From Cryptomeria japonica (lineage: Eukaryota; Streptophyta; Pinopsida; Cupressales; Cupressaceae), in contig NC_081414.1 in assembly GCF_030272615.1 (NCBI RefSeq), positions 664,514,438 to 664,578,437 on the forward strand: DNA of 64,000 bases, in the 5' to 3' direction. Every line of letters starts with the position of its first letter. The stretch's first letter is position 1. The translations under genes and the position numbers were made by a program. The notes under the pieces are model-generated. The model was not told the origin of the DNA, did no database searches, and was given only the letters and a program-made list of their open reading frames with translations. Of this stretch, positions 1-11,426 are shown piece by piece.

Positions 1-429
1 TGGCACCTATCTACTAATTGAGAGACAAATCTTTTGATTGATTGCAATCTTCCTTGTAAAGAATGCAATTGACTTATGTTCCTAGGTTACTCATGTTATC
101 ACTGTTTAAAAATGGGTATGCTTTTTCCATAATTGGCCAAGTCTGTGAAATTTTGAGTTTGGTATGGCCCTATTACGTCTAACTGTTGTGTGTCCTAAAG
201 GGGGGTTTAGGGTTTAATCTTTAATCGCTTTCAAAATGTTTGAAAAAAAACCCCTTTTAATTCTAATCTAGCGTTACTTTATTCACTTAAGTGATGGGTC
301 CATTTATCGTAAAGGTGTTCCCCGCCTTGTCATTTACCTAGGCGGTCCCTTTAAATCTTTTAATTCTTTTCGCATTTAATCGGCCTTCTCTAATGTTTGT
401 CAAGCCCAGTAAGTATCGTGCAACTCTCA
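1..429. other. non-coding stretch left of the repeat array
   Basis: No credible coding region is seen; short frames here are shadows. There is a GTTTAGGGTTTAATC segment near 206-221, but it is not a tandem telomere array. The stretch probably belongs to the same unit as the downstream array and broken ORF. Confidence 0.4.
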
Positions 430-1680
430 GATAAATCTACGACTTTCACTGTTTCATTGGGCGGAGTTGCTAGTGGTTTACTCTTTGTGAAATGGTGAAA
501 GGTTGATGGGCCTGGGTGAGGAGGTTTATAAGAGGCATAAGAGATGTGCAGGTCCCCGAGATCTAATGGCCGGTGCAGTTTCGCAAGATGAAGATGCTCA
601 AAAAATAGCTTTTGTGAAGTGGTGAAAATGACATGGCATTCCAAGTGAGTAGTTCAGCAGGTTGAGATGGCAAGTAAGAAAGTGACATGTGGTCGAAAAT
701 CAAAGTGTTCAGTGAGCTAAATTTTAGGATTAAGGTTTTGTGGGCCCATAGCATAGGCAAGCCATGAAGTTAAAAGCCAATAAACTTTGTTTTGATCCAA
801 CGGTTCTCATGGCTTCGTAGTTGCAAACCAACTGGAGATTAATCTTCGTGAAGTCGCGAAAGATAGATGGAAGTCACATAAGGGCATGACGTGGCATGAT
901 AGTTGCTACTTTTTGTAGGGCTCGATGGTGATGTGTCAGATGACATGTGGTCTTAAAAAGTGATTTAGGGCCCACTTGGGTGTAACCGACGGTTATGTGG
1001 AAATAGTGAAATAAGACATGTGGCTGACTCAGAACTGAACCTGAAGGAGCTTCCAGGGCTAATGGCCTAATGCCATGTGGCATTTGTTAACTGGTGAACA
1101 AGTAGGGTAAGTAACACTCGGGTAAAGGGCCCACTTAAAAGGCATTCATTTCAATATTGATCCAATGCTTCTCATTGTTTCATGGCCCAAAGATGGGGGT
1201 GGATTAACTTCAGCAAAATAGCGAAAACTGTTAGCCATCAAGACGAGGCGTGGTTAGTTAAAAGACTAACAGTCCTGATTGGATGTTAAAGGCTGAGTGG
1301 TTAGAGTTTCATCTAATGCTTGGCATGGCTTCGTGAAAGGAAAATGGTATGGTTGAGGGTTAAAGCCCGCAAAGTGGCAAAAAGGAGGTAGGGTTTGGTA
1401 CTAAGGTAAAGAGGTCAAATGGAGATAAGGACCGATCAAGTTCCATCCGATCAGACGGCTGGCACGGCTTCACTAGGTTAAAGTGCATGTTGGCTACTAG
1501 CTATGAAGTAGTGAAAGGATTTTTATCTCATTGCCGGATGAGGAATGGTAAAAGGGTAAAGGCAGTGCAAGTTTGATGTGATCTAGCAGTTGGCATGATT
1601 TCACTAGATGAACATGCAAGGGTGTTATGTTCTACGAAATCGCGAAAGAGCGAAAAGAAAATACACAGGAATGTTATGAC
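430..1680 (+). repeat. degenerate ~130-bp tandem array
   Basis: A two-box unit recurs. Box 1 resembles GATCTAACGGTTGGCATGG followed by a TTCAC/TTCGT segment (near 560, 797, 1159, 1311, 1446 and 1581). Box 2 resembles GTGAAGTCGCGAAAG (near 484, 611, 847, 996, 1209, 1369, 1502 and 1632). Most box-2 intervals are about 130-160 bp, and the longer ones are consistent with a missed unit. A third element, GGGCCCACTT, recurs near 968 and 1126. Copies are highly diverged. The array ends about 300 bp before the start of the broken ORF at 1974, so it could be an LTR or promoter-region repeat of that unit. That role is inference. Confidence 0.5.
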
Positions 1681-1973
1681 CCATTGGAGCCAAATTTTCA
1701 AATTCTTTCATGAATTCAATTCTAAAGGGATGACCGAAGCATGCAGTATCAATGTTGTAGTTAAGAGCCCAATTACTGTATATGGTCTCACATCAATTGA
1801 ATGTAGGCATCATTTCGAAGAGTTGTTGTGAAGAAGCGGGTGTAGAGCAGATTTCTTCAAGCCAAGAACAGGTTCTCTTGTATTTTTTCTTAGCAATTAC
1901 TTAACAGTTTGTTTAAATTGGGGTCCTGTTCTATTCTAGAATTGCTGTGGTTAGTAATTAAGTTGCTTTCATA

Positions 1974-4900
1974 GTGTTAATTGAGATGGCACCTAAAAGG
2001 GAGTTCTCAGGGAAAGTCAATTACCATGAGAGGGCAATTTGTGATGATTCCCTGGAGCAGTTAACCATGTCAACTAACGTGGCAGCTAAGGTTAAAGAGT
2101 TGGTGCCAAAATCTCCTCGCCTGAGAATACGAGAAGGATTGTACAAAAAAGGCAATTGGCTGAGAGACCTGTAGATAGGATTGTCTGGGTTGGGTATATT
2201 CAAGGTCGGGTTTAGTATGAGACATTCCCCAGCCCCAATGAACAGTATTTGGGAGTTGGATGTGGGAAAATTGCTGGTCCCTGGAGTATTCATGGATGTG
2301 GATCTCCTAACTTAGATTGCACACAACTATGACCCCATTACAAAGAGTGTTAGGGACATAAATGGAAAAACCCTCATTGAAATTAATGATGAGGAGTTCA
2401 GAAATGTATTTGGGCTTAGTGAATTTTCCAATTATTTGGAACCCATCAATTTTAAATCATTGGCTCAGGTTTACAATGCACAGAGGAATCACCTTAGGAA
2501 TGGGCCTCTTAAAGAATTCTTTGTCAAAGTAGGTGGATTAACAGTTGTAGGACCTAATACTATGGAGCCTTTTTCCTTAAATTTGTTTACTCTTAGAGCC
2601 AAAGGATTATACTGGTCACTCTGCCAAATTTTTGGAGAGGATACTGAAGCAAACATGTCAACTCATTACATGTTAATGATTGCTCAAATTTTGAATCCTT
2701 CTCTAGCAGTGACATTTGATTATGCTCCCTATATTACTGATGCCATCCATGAGGGCTTGATAGGGATAAAGAATGGAAAAGTGGATAGGCCTTTTGGATG
2801 GTACTCCCTCCTCATGCACCTGTTTCTATTCAAGGGTGGTGATTACTTTGCAAATGGAATGGATCTTGTGAAAGAAAAGGATGGAGAGAAGATGCCAGTT
2901 CAGTTATGGAGTATAGTGTTGTCTTGGGATAGAGAATATGCTAGCTACTTGAGGTTTGATAAGTGCTTTGCATCCAAGATTAGGACCCTTTTATGTTCAG
3001 AGAATCCAAGAGTCCCTAAGGTTCTTTTGGAATTCATTAGGCCAAAGGAGTTTGCTAAAGATATTAAAATTGTCCACAATTGGGGTGATATGTACTTATA
3101 CCCTGTTTCCATAGTTTTCAGAGTGTATGGTTTCAGGGGCACTCCATTTTTGTTTCCATATCAGGTCCCACTTAAATATGAATTGTAGAAGTCCTCAGGC
3201 AGATTGGTAGTGTGCAAGAGGTAGAGCTAATAGGTAGAGGTAAAGGGACCATTTTCCCTACAATAACTATAGCACATCAATTTGTGATAACTAAAGGAGG
3301 TTGGAAGTGCTTTGAAGATTTCCTTCAAACCTACCATTTATCAACAACAGTATCAAGGTGTGCTGACCCTGAAGATTTCTTCAATAGCATGTTCAGAAAA
3401 AGGGTAGTATGTAGAGGCAGACCTCATCAATTCCAATTCCCCGAAGACCTCATCAGGAATGAGTTCAAACTGGACGAGCAAGAGTTAAGGAAAGAAAAGT
3501 GGGTGGCTTACAGGCCTTAGATTTTGTGCACCAATTTGATACTAGTTATGACCCTTTGTCTAGTTTCCACCCTTTTGAAGAAAAGGCGAAATTCTTGATT
3601 CTTTGTTTTGAAGATGTAATGCAGACATTGAAAGAGAAGAGGGAGGCTATGATTAAGAATAACCCTGAGAAGGCAAGACTAGTTTTAACTAGGCCTACAT
3701 CTGCCAAAGCAATCCCTCCAGGTGATTATATGCTACATAAAAGTCCAACTACAGTGTGTTAGTGCCAACAATAGGGGAGCCTTCTACCTCAAGACTAAAG
3801 AGGAAGATACAGGATGTCATTGACATTCAGGAGAGCCCAAAGAGGCAAAGAATGGGAAAGGAAGTGAAATATGATGAACCATTGTATTCCCCATCTCAAT
3901 CCCCTATCCACATAGGAGATGAATAGGTAGCAGCTAAGCAGCTGTTACAATTAGGCAGTCTTGGGGAGATAGCTTACACCTATGCTAAAGTAGAAGAGGG
4001 AATGCTAGAAGAGCCCCTTAGTGCTGAGATGAACATAACCACTAATGATTTCAAGGGCTAGGAGTTAGATCCTGACATTAAACAAGCCAGTGAGGATTTC
4101 TTGGCTGATAGCAACTTTGTCACATTAGGAGCTTTCATGCAATTTGTGTGGAATCAGAATATTGATTAGTTTAATACTAGATGTGAGAAGAGGAGGAGTG
4201 AGCAGCCCCACAAGGATCCAGCTATGGTGGAGGTAGAAGTAAAGCAATAAATGGTCAATGAGTTCAAGACCATCACTCTTGAGCAAGGAAGAGACATGGT
4301 AGCAAAGACTGGTGTACTCATTCTCCCTGAATGGGATATAGCGAATGCCTTGGTTTTAGAGGCAGTAAGGAAGGAGACCAAGCCTATGGAAGGAATCACT
4401 TTCAACAAGGATAATGCTACCCTGGTCATGTGGTCTCTGAAAAGAGATGAAAATAGAAAGAAAAAATACACCCCAGGATCAAGCTACCTAGGAGGAATGA
4501 TAGTGAAAAGAGTGCAGAGCACTGGGGTAGTGGAGGTTGCTAGCATAGTCCTAGAGACTGCAAAGTTTAGTGTTGCAGTGGCAGAGAAAGAAGCCAAGGA
4601 AAAGGCAGATCTCCAAGCTAATTTGGAGACAGTTTTAAAATCTTACAACAATGCCTAGGAAGAGGTAAGGGGTAAAGATAGCATCATTGCCAAGTTGACA
4701 AGTTAGTTGGCAGGACAATATCATCAAGGTGAATCTTCAACATTGATGATCTCTTCTTCTCCTACAAGGCCCAAGCCTCCACCTACTAGCCCCATCATTG
4801 AATTCCCACCATCTCCAGCACCTTCTAGTTCCCAACCGGTTGAGATCATTCCCCATGAATTGGAGAAGATAAAACAGGCCCAAGCCCTGTTTGTAAGGAA

Positions 4901-5606
4901 ATATGAAGAGAGAGTGAGGGATACAATTTGGAGTTTTGCTGACACCATAGGGTCTTCATTAATGTACAATAACATGAGAAAATTTTTGGACATGTGGAAT
5001 GAGCTAAATGGAGACAAGGCTATTCTAATGCCTATTTTTGACAAGTGGAAGCCCAGAGAGAAGGATTTGGAACTTATTTGTGTATCTTATGATGAGGCAG
5101 GGGCTCACCCCATTATTAAATCCACTTGTGATATGACAAAGGATCTAACAAAGTTAGCAGAAGGAGTAAATAATGCAGATAGGAAGATCAACTTGTACAA
5201 GAAAGAGTACACTGATCAAGTATTTGAATTACTCCCAGGGGGTTTTTCCAGTCCAACTCAATTGAAGAACAAACAAATATGGCTTAATGAATTAAAAGCC
5301 AATTTATCATTAAGAATAAAAGGAATCATCAATACAGATGATACTTCCTTATTTATCAAAACAATTGAGGAGATAGAGAAAATCAAATCACACTATGGTT
5401 TTCTAAATTCAGAGGTCAACAAAATGAGGAATGCTTGGAAAAAATTAGCCAAGACAAAGGGAAGAGTGGTTAGTTTCTTGTGGCTTGCTGACGATGTATA
5501 CCAGGAATGGACAAGAAAATATCCAGTGCTGGATGTAGAGCAGTTGGAAGCAGTTGCAACAGAACAACAAATAGAAGAAGCCACAGATGCTGAAAAGGAC
5601 CCATAA
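1974..5606 (+). pseudogene. broken ~1,200-codon ORF of unrecognised family
   Basis: One long reading frame survives in pieces. Frame A runs 1974-3188 with in-frame TAGs at 2172 and 2313. Single-base shifts follow near 3185, 3510 and 3756, and the frame then continues to the TAA at 5604 with stops at 3924, 4059, 4167, 4248, 4656 and 4704. Seven of the eight internal stops are TAG, one is TAA and none is TGA. The start MAPKREFSGK is the first ATG after a long non-coding stretch. The N-terminal half (about 2330-3520) is a folded-looking domain with no transmembrane segment. A lysine/glutamate segment follows, then a Pro/Ser-rich stretch (4740-4850) and a C-terminal helical part rich in K, E and W. 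I see no zinc knuckle, protease, RT or integrase. The order (globular N-terminus, basic/charged linker, helical C-terminus) recalls ORF2 of elements A-C, but homology is not established. Confidence 0.55.
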
Positions 5607-6533
5607 CCGCTTTTTGGAAAAGACTATTGTTTGTAACAAACTTTCTTTGGAAGGTCCAAAGCTTGTATGCATCCATGTTATTGTAAATGGATACCAAGAC
5701 TAGTAAAAAAGGATCACAAGTAATTGTAAGGAAACGCTGCAGAAATTTATTTGAGCTTTTTTTGAGTCTTATGGAGAACTTTCAAGTATTTTTGTAATAT
5801 TTTCTGAAATAATATCAATACATAGACCATCGATTTTGAGCTTGGAATTTGTATTGTCTTCAAGTGTGCTTGCAAATATTTACTGTTTTCAATTTGAGTA
5901 ATTTAGGGTTATTCGTTTGAATATGGGTTATAAGGCAACCTTAAATAGATGTGCTTCTTAGCTTTTCTCTTCAGGAGGGGAATTAAATATGCAGGAGTCA
6001 CTTCTATTAGTAAATTCTTTGTGGGAAATCTTGAATTTGATGAATGCAGTGCAATTTGATGAGGGTAAATTCTCATGTATGTCAGGCATATGTAGGGTTT
6101 TATAGAAGTCGAGGTGATGGGATGTGTCGAGATGTTTGATTGTGGAAGTATTGTTTAGATTCAGATCACTCTGTGGCCTGGATAAGGCACTGATATCTAT
6201 TTGTGGTTATCTTTTACATATCTTGTAGGTCAATACTGAACATGAATATAAGCTTTCTTTCTCTATTTCAATTAGTCTTGAGGTGATAGCATTCATTGGT
6301 TTTTGGACTGGTTTACTTTGGATCTATCTTTTAAAAGTGTGAAGTCAATTTACATATGGTATACTCGCCTGAACTTTGGATAAGTTTGAAGTGTAGAAGG
6401 TTGTAAAACCTTCTCATATGTTGCTCTGAAATTTCCTTCTCTTTGATCTCTCTTCTATAGACAGAGTTTATCATTTTATTATAAGGGTTTTTAAAGGGGA
6501 ATCAGATTTTGAGAACAACAACTCCATTTCCAT
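5607..6533 (+). other. 3' flank of the broken ORF, non-coding
   Basis: AT-rich sequence without a supported gene. An AATAAT-rich stretch near 5808-5822 could have served as a polyadenylation region. The last ~9 bases (about 6525-6533), read on the minus strand, encode Met-Glu-Met. They directly extend the reverse transcriptase frame that resumes at 14346, so the border between this unit and element G lies at about 6524. Confidence 0.35.
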
Positions 6534-6538
6534 GATAG
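6534..6538. repeat. target-site duplication GATAG, left copy
   Basis: GATAG directly precedes the TG of the left LTR and is repeated exactly at 14341-14345 directly after the CA of the right LTR, as expected for integrase-mediated insertion of a plant LTR element. Confidence 0.9.
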
Positions 6539-6710
6539 TGTAGCGTCCTAAAATTGCGACACTTGCAATTTTGACTGCATTTCGGTCTTCACGATGGCGA
6601 CGCAACACGCAACCTGAATGGAGACCCCGAAACCTGATTACGACACTGAAAACTGCATTTTTCAAGCACCCTGGCCTGAACCTCCTTGCACCCTGCTGTC
6701 TCGGGAGGTG

Positions 6711-6768
6711 GGACCAGAGCGCCCAGTGTCCTGGTCCTTCAGGACCAGGGCGCCCAGCGCCCTGGTCC
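6711..6768 (+). other. paired hairpin module in LTR
   Basis: Two adjacent 27-bp modules. The second (6742-6768) is a perfect 12-bp inverted repeat: GGACCAGGGCGC, loop CCA, GCGCCCTGGTCC. The first (6711-6737) has arms GGACCAG..CTGGTCC with a mismatched middle. The right arm of the first can also pair with the left arm of the second (CCTGGTCC-TTCA-GGACCAGG), giving mutually exclusive folds. The module lies 120-180 bp upstream of the TATA box. The function is unknown. Confidence 0.8.
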
Positions 6769-6890
6769 CTGGGTCCTATTTTGGGCCCGGTCTCTTTTGG
6801 ACTTCGGGTCTTTATGTTTGCAAATTGGAAAATTATCTTTCCTGGTCGGCCTAAGGTCGGGAAAATCAGTCTATCAGCCCTAATTGACAA

Positions 6891-6900
6891 GTATATAAAT
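6891..6900 (+). promoter_or_regulatory. TATA box of the D left LTR
   Basis: GTATATAAAT lies about 350 bp into the LTR. The right LTR has the same box at 13475-13484, and the related H LTR has TATATAAG (minus) at about 59347-59355 at a similar offset. It is the likely core promoter for the genomic RNA. Confidence 0.65.
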
Positions 6901-7766
6901 GACATTTGCCTCTTTCATTCAATATGATGGAAAAGGCGTGGAAATTATACTCAAGCATTCAAGCATTCAAGCATTCCTTCAAGCAATTGATCATTTCAAG
7001 TCTCCATTCAAGGCTAAGTGTTGCATTCAAGACAAGGATTCAACCATTGAAGAGGAGATCACATACAACATACTACTACAACATACAACATACAACATCT
7101 AAACCTTCACACATAAGGATACAAACATTCTTAGAACAAGGTATTAGTACTTGTTTTACAGTCATTTACATTTACAGCACTTGCTCATTTCTTGGTTAAT
7201 TCCAAAACTGGGGTTTGACCTAAAGGCAAACCCCTAATCCCTAACCCCCCAATCGTCTTTGCTTTTCTGTGTGTAGGTTGCAGGTACGCGGCTGAAATTG
7301 AAGATCTGGAATCCTTGTGCAGAGACGAACAGATCCCCCTTCGTTTCACGGATTTTTTGGAGGACCGTGGCACCGGGCACCATCGTCCCGACAACTTTTG
7401 CTCAAATTTGCAGGACAGCGCCGTATCGACATTTTACTGCTAATTCCAGGTCCGCAGCTTCATACTATATCCCTAACTCAGTTTATAAGCGAATCTTTGT
7501 CACTTTCTATGCATGCTTAGCTTAATTCTTCTATCAACATTCTTTACAAAAGAGGGTAGCCTTGCTATCTTAACCCTTGAAACACATTTAGCATCCAATC
7601 TTGCATTGTGTGGGATTGGATCTTGTGGGTTTCAACCCCTCTTTTGAATGTAAAGTCTCTCCCCTAAGTGAAAACCATCAACCCTAGTGAATCTCCCTTC
7701 TCTCTCCTTGGAGTTGGAAGAGGGGAGAGCAACTGGGGTTCGATCGCGATTTTCCGCTTTACATTT

Positions 7767-7785
7767 TGGTGAACCCGACGTGAAC
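7767..7785 (+). other. primer-binding-site-like segment of D
   Basis: TGGTGAACCCGACGTGAAC starts 3 bases after the LTR end. It has the TGG start expected opposite the CCA end of a tRNA. I cannot name the tRNA. H has TGGTGAAATCGACTCC at the equivalent place, so the first seven bases and the CGAC core are shared. Confidence 0.6.
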
Positions 7786-8933
7786 ATCCTTTCTGATTTT
7801 TCATGCTTAGATCTGAAAAAATTGATTACATTTCCATGTTTGATCTTTTGCAAAATTTTAGAGGTGATTGCATTAAAACCCTAAAATTTCTTTTTAGTAA
7901 TTGAACTTGCGAAATGTCTAAATGTTAATGCTTGTTTCAGATCTGCCCTTCTATTACAAATTATCAATTCATATCTATGCTTTAATCTTGAAAATTAAGT
8001 GGTTAAGTGTCAAAACCCTAATTTTTGAAACCCTCTTGATTCAACCTTTGTCTGACAATTTCACTGATCAAAACATCTCCAAATCAGCTGTAACTTTGGA
8101 TTCCGCAATAAAATCACAATATCTTTCATCCCTGAAAATTTGGAAAAAAGTTGCGAGGACCGTGGCGCCGAGCGCCATCGTACCCGACATTTTTTCCGAA
8201 ATTTCGGGAGCAAGATCTTACTGTATTTTCCTGCTAAAATCCAGAATTTTGGCTGATTTTATCAATTTTAACACCTTCAAAATTACAGTCAAAGTTGGTC
8301 TTGTGATTGCTTGGATTAAGGCTTTTAAACATTCAAAAAACATTGAAATTGAAATTTTGTGTCAAAATTGTGTTCTTACTGTCCTAAATCTGAAAAGTGT
8401 GTTTGCATTCATTCGAAATTTCAGTACTTTATTCAAATTCTTGCATTTTGTGACTTTTGAAATTAAGTGCTTAATTACAACAACTTTGATTTCCGCTTTC
8501 AAAATTGAATTTTGCGTGAAATTGAGTCAACTTTTGAATTTCAAAACTTGCATTGCTTTTGGCATTCCCTCTAAAATCATAAAATTCAAAATTTCAGTTT
8601 CCCTCTCTTTTTCAAAATTCAAATTTTGCATTTTTTGACAATCTTGATAGCATTCAATTTTGAATTTGCAACTTTAATTTGGCCTATCTACAGATCGTAA
8701 AATCACTCAATTTTTTCAGATTAGCTCTAAAATCATCATACCTTTCATCCGTGCAAATTTCGAAAAAAGTTGCAAGGACCGTGTTGCACTCCGAGCGCCA
8801 CGGTCCCAGACATTTTTTCCAAAATTTCGGGAGACTATCGTGATTGCATTTAACAGCTTAAATCCAGAAGATTGGCTGATTTTACTGAAAATTGCTACCT
8901 CTAAATTCAAAACTTTCTCTGTCTCTCTAGTGC
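7786..8933 (+). other. element D leader (5' UTR) with two hairpins
   Basis: About 1.15 kb of AT-rich leader without a supported gene; a 238-codon open frame at 7922-8638 is low-complexity (Ile/Phe/Lys/Ser) and has no counterpart I can see. Two copies of a ~100-bp block recur: a tract of A and T, then AAAAAAGTTGC, then a GGACC hairpin, then GACATTTTTTCC and AATTTCGGGAG. Hairpin 1 is 8157-8183 (arms GGACCGTGGCGC and GCGCCATCGTAC). Hairpin 2 is 8776-8806 (arms GGACCGTGTTGC and GCGCCACGGTCC). A related block occurs in the solo LTR near 47890-48030. Confidence 0.55.
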
Positions 8934-11426
8934 ATGAGTTTTACAACAATAAGCCCTACCTACACTATTCCCGTTAGACGAAGCCGTAGAATTAAGTCTT
9001 TCCAAGGTTTAACTACTGAGGAGATGGAACCTAATTTGAATAGCCTTTTTAACGAGGACATGGGTAATTCCTCTAATCCTCCTAGTGATGAAGAAGCTCT
9101 CCATGAGGTTTCTGTAGAACAGCTTTCGAAATTGGATAACCAATTTGACGATTTTCGACAATGGATGTCTCAAGAATACCCTGATAGTCAAGCTCTTCCT
9201 TTAATTGAGGTTCTAAAACGTATGCTTCAAAGTGATAAGAATGGAATTGATATTTTGCGTGGTATTGCACACATTGTGGATTCGAATGTGATGCCTATGA
9301 AAAGTTGTGCCGAAACATTAGGTTATACACAACCTCCTACTCAAGTCAATCATTCTATTCCTTTGATGACTTCTATTGCTAGCATACCTACTTTTACATC
9401 AAACATAATGGCTACTTCTACACAAGACATTCCTCCTGTGATCACCAGTCATGGGGGCAACCCTTCTTCTTCAATTAACCCTCTTCCTTCATTTAATCCG
9501 ACTTCTTCATACATTCCTTCAATGAGTGTTCCTATTACATCTTCACAAATGAACATGACGCAAGGGGGCAATTCATTTAACCATTCTATTCCTCCTTGTA
9601 GTGTTCCTCCTGTCCAATCATCCCCTATGATTGACTATCATAGAGTCCCACGACCTTACTCTCTACCTTCTTTCAATAACATAACACCTCCATCTCAATC
9701 TAACACATCTAATATGAATTCTTCGACTAAAGCAACCATTAACAATCTTGCACAAACTGTCTCTTCTTTACAGCAACAAATTGCCTCTATGAATCAATCT
9801 AAGTTTAGTGTGCCCACATTTGATGTTGCGAGCCCACTTTCTCTTGACATTGTTCGAGCTATCCCTCCTAAACATGTTGAAATCCCGCATTTGGAGCTTT
9901 ATAATGGTAAAGGTGATCCTCTAACACATGTTAAGACTTTTCAAACAATATGTACTGATTTTGCTTATGACCAAAGGTTGCTTGCAAAACTGTTCACTAG
10001 AACATTAAGAGACAAAGCCCTACAATGGTATTGCTCGTTGCCTTCTTATTCTATTACTTCTTTCGAACAACTTGCAAATGCTTTCATTCAACAATTTCAA
10101 AACAATATAAGTCCTAAAGTTACTTTGATTCATTTAATGCATTGTAAACAAGGTGTTAAAGAAAAAGTGACTGATTTCATTGGTAGATATAAGCATTTGT
10201 ATGCTCAAATTTCTTTTCCAGTGCCTGACAATGATATTCAAAGAATCTTCATTTCTAATTTACAAAAAGATATTCGAGACAAAGTTCTGTTTTCTAAGTT
10301 TACTTCTTTCCAACAGTTGTGTGCCACTCTTCACAATTATCAACTGACTGTGAGTCAAATGGAACAATCACATCCTATGGCTCTGAGTGATAAGGGTGAT
10401 AGCAGTCAACAACCATTTGGGAAGTTTAAACCGAACAGAGATTCCATCAAATTCAATGAAAACATCATCAACAACAATGTGAATGCAGCATCAGGTGTGC
10501 CTCCTATTTCTAAATTTTTCAAGAAAGAAAGAAAGTATACTCCTTTGAATGAATCATTGCATAGTATTATGAATAAATTATTGGAACAAAATGTGCTTAC
10601 TCTTCCTCCTATAAGGAAAATTGATCCTGCAAAGATTACTTCACCTTATTTTGATAACAAAGCCTTTTGTCAATTTCATCGTCAGCCTGGGCATGATACT
10701 GAAAAATGTTTTTCTTTAAAGGGTAAAATTGAAGATTTGATTGATAATAATACTATTTCTGTTTCTGGAGTGAATGATAAAGGCAATACATCTGTAGCTC
10801 CTCCTAATCAAAATCTTCAGATTTTCACTGATCCATTACCTTCTCATACCTCTAATGCGATTGCAACTAATGATTCCTCTTTTTCATCTGATGGTCTTGT
10901 GTCTATGGCTCCGAATGTGATTAACTTTGTAGAGCAGCAAGAAAACCCTAAAGAACCTTCCATCACATTTGATTCCAATGAAACCATTAGGGCACCTGAT
11001 GGTCCTTTATACATAGTTGCAAAAGTCAAGAATACACCTTGCCGTGGAGTGCTTATTGATCCTTCGTGCATGGTTAATGTTATTACTGAAGAATTTCTTT
11101 TTACTTTGCAATTGAATCAAGTGATCTATGACAAAACAGATGTGATTGTGAAACTATTTGATGCATTTTCTTCTCCTGCAATTGGTTCTATTACATTGCC
11201 TATTGAGGTCCATAACAAATCCCTTGATGTGAACTTTGCTATTATTCCATCATCCGAACAATTTCGTGTGAAGCTTGGCTATCCTTGGCTATCTTCCATG
11301 AAAGCTATTGCTTCTCCTATTCATAAGTGTTTGAAATTTCCCCATAATGGCGAAGTTGTTACTGTCAATCATAGTCTCTTTAAACCAGCTGAAAGAACTT
11401 CTAGCATTCCTATTGATTACTTTTGA
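8934..11426 (+). CDS. gag-pro: Gag-protease polyprotein of element D (830 aa)
   Basis: This encodes the structural Gag of a Tat-type Ty3-gypsy element with a protease-like domain at its C-terminus. The N-terminus starts MSFTTISPTY, and H gag begins the same way, which supports this ATG. Residues about 1-300 are Ser/Pro/Asn-rich. The retrotransposon gag domain lies at about 300-470 (motifs PPKHVEIPHLEL and LRDKALQWYCSLP). A CX2HX4HX4C zinc knuckle (CQFHRQPGHDTEKC) sits at about 580-593. The protease fold is at about 690-820, with the active-site loop reading VLIDPSCMVNVI. The Asp is kept, but the usual Asp-(Ser/Thr/Gly)-Gly is lost, so catalysis is doubtful. The frame is open for 2.5 kb and stops at TGA 11424. 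Reading continues in the same frame beyond this stop. The product would assemble RNA-containing particles in the cytoplasm. Gag and knuckle are clear; protease activity is not. Confidence 0.85.
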   Translation: MSFTTISPTYTIPVRRSRRIKSFQGLTTEEMEPNLNSLFNEDMGNSSNPPSDEEALHEVSVEQLSKLDNQFDDFRQWMSQEYPDSQALPLIEVLKRMLQSDKNGIDILRGIAHIVDSNVMPMKSCAETLGYTQPPTQVNHSIPLMTSIASIPTFTSNIMATSTQDIPPVITSHGGNPSSSINPLPSFNPTSSYIPSMSVPITSSQMNMTQGGNSFNHSIPPCSVPPVQSSPMIDYHRVPRPYSLPSFNNITPPSQSNTSNMNSSTKATINNLAQTVSSLQQQIASMNQSKFSVPTFDVASPLSLDIVRAIPPKHVEIPHLELYNGKGDPLTHVKTFQTICTDFAYDQRLLAKLFTRTLRDKALQWYCSLPSYSITSFEQLANAFIQQFQNNISPKVTLIHLMHCKQGVKEKVTDFIGRYKHLYAQISFPVPDNDIQRIFISNLQKDIRDKVLFSKFTSFQQLCATLHNYQLTVSQMEQSHPMALSDKGDSSQQPFGKFKPNRDSIKFNENIINNNVNAASGVPPISKFFKKERKYTPLNESLHSIMNKLLEQNVLTLPPIRKIDPAKITSPYFDNKAFCQFHRQPGHDTEKCFSLKGKIEDLIDNNTISVSGVNDKGNTSVAPPNQNLQIFTDPLPSHTSNAIATNDSSFSSDGLVSMAPNVINFVEQQENPKEPSITFDSNETIRAPDGPLYIVAKVKNTPCRGVLIDPSCMVNVITEEFLFTLQLNQVIYDKTDVIVKLFDAFSSPAIGSITLPIEVHNKSLDVNFAIIPSSEQFRVKLGYPWLSSMKAIASPIHKCLKFPHNGEVVTVNHSLFKPAERTSSIPIDYF

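Larger units (their letters stand above)
6539..7763 (+). repeat. element D left LTR (1,225 bp)
   Basis: It begins TGTAGCGTCCTAAAATTGCG and ends CCGCTTTACA, so has TG..CA ends. It matches 13124-14340 nearly base for base. From the start it contains the hairpin cluster at 6711-6768, a TATA box at 6891, a short CAAGCATT direct-repeat run near 6951-6976, ACAACAT-rich repeats near 7064-7100 and a further hairpin at 7362-7388. The LTR of H (58640-59671, minus) and the solo LTR at 47609 begin with related sequence. Confidence 0.9.

Noticed and set aside
206-221. Telomere-type repeat (GTTTAGGGTTTA)
   Set aside because: Only about two units; similar single AAACCCTAA pieces are scattered across AT-rich plant DNA.
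1974-5606. Reassigned stop code (TAG read as glutamine)
   Set aside because: TAG at Gln sites is explained by C-to-T decay. Frameshifts and other stop types occur in the same ORFs, and plant nuclei use the standard code.
6571-6927. Plus- and minus-strand open frames over the D LTR start
   Set aside because: They overlap the hairpin region, are repeated in the other LTR with indels, and have no conserved protein feature.
7922-8638. A 238-codon open frame in the D leader as a gene
   Set aside because: Composition is that of low-complexity AT-rich DNA, it includes the structural hairpin block, and I see no counterpart in the H leader.
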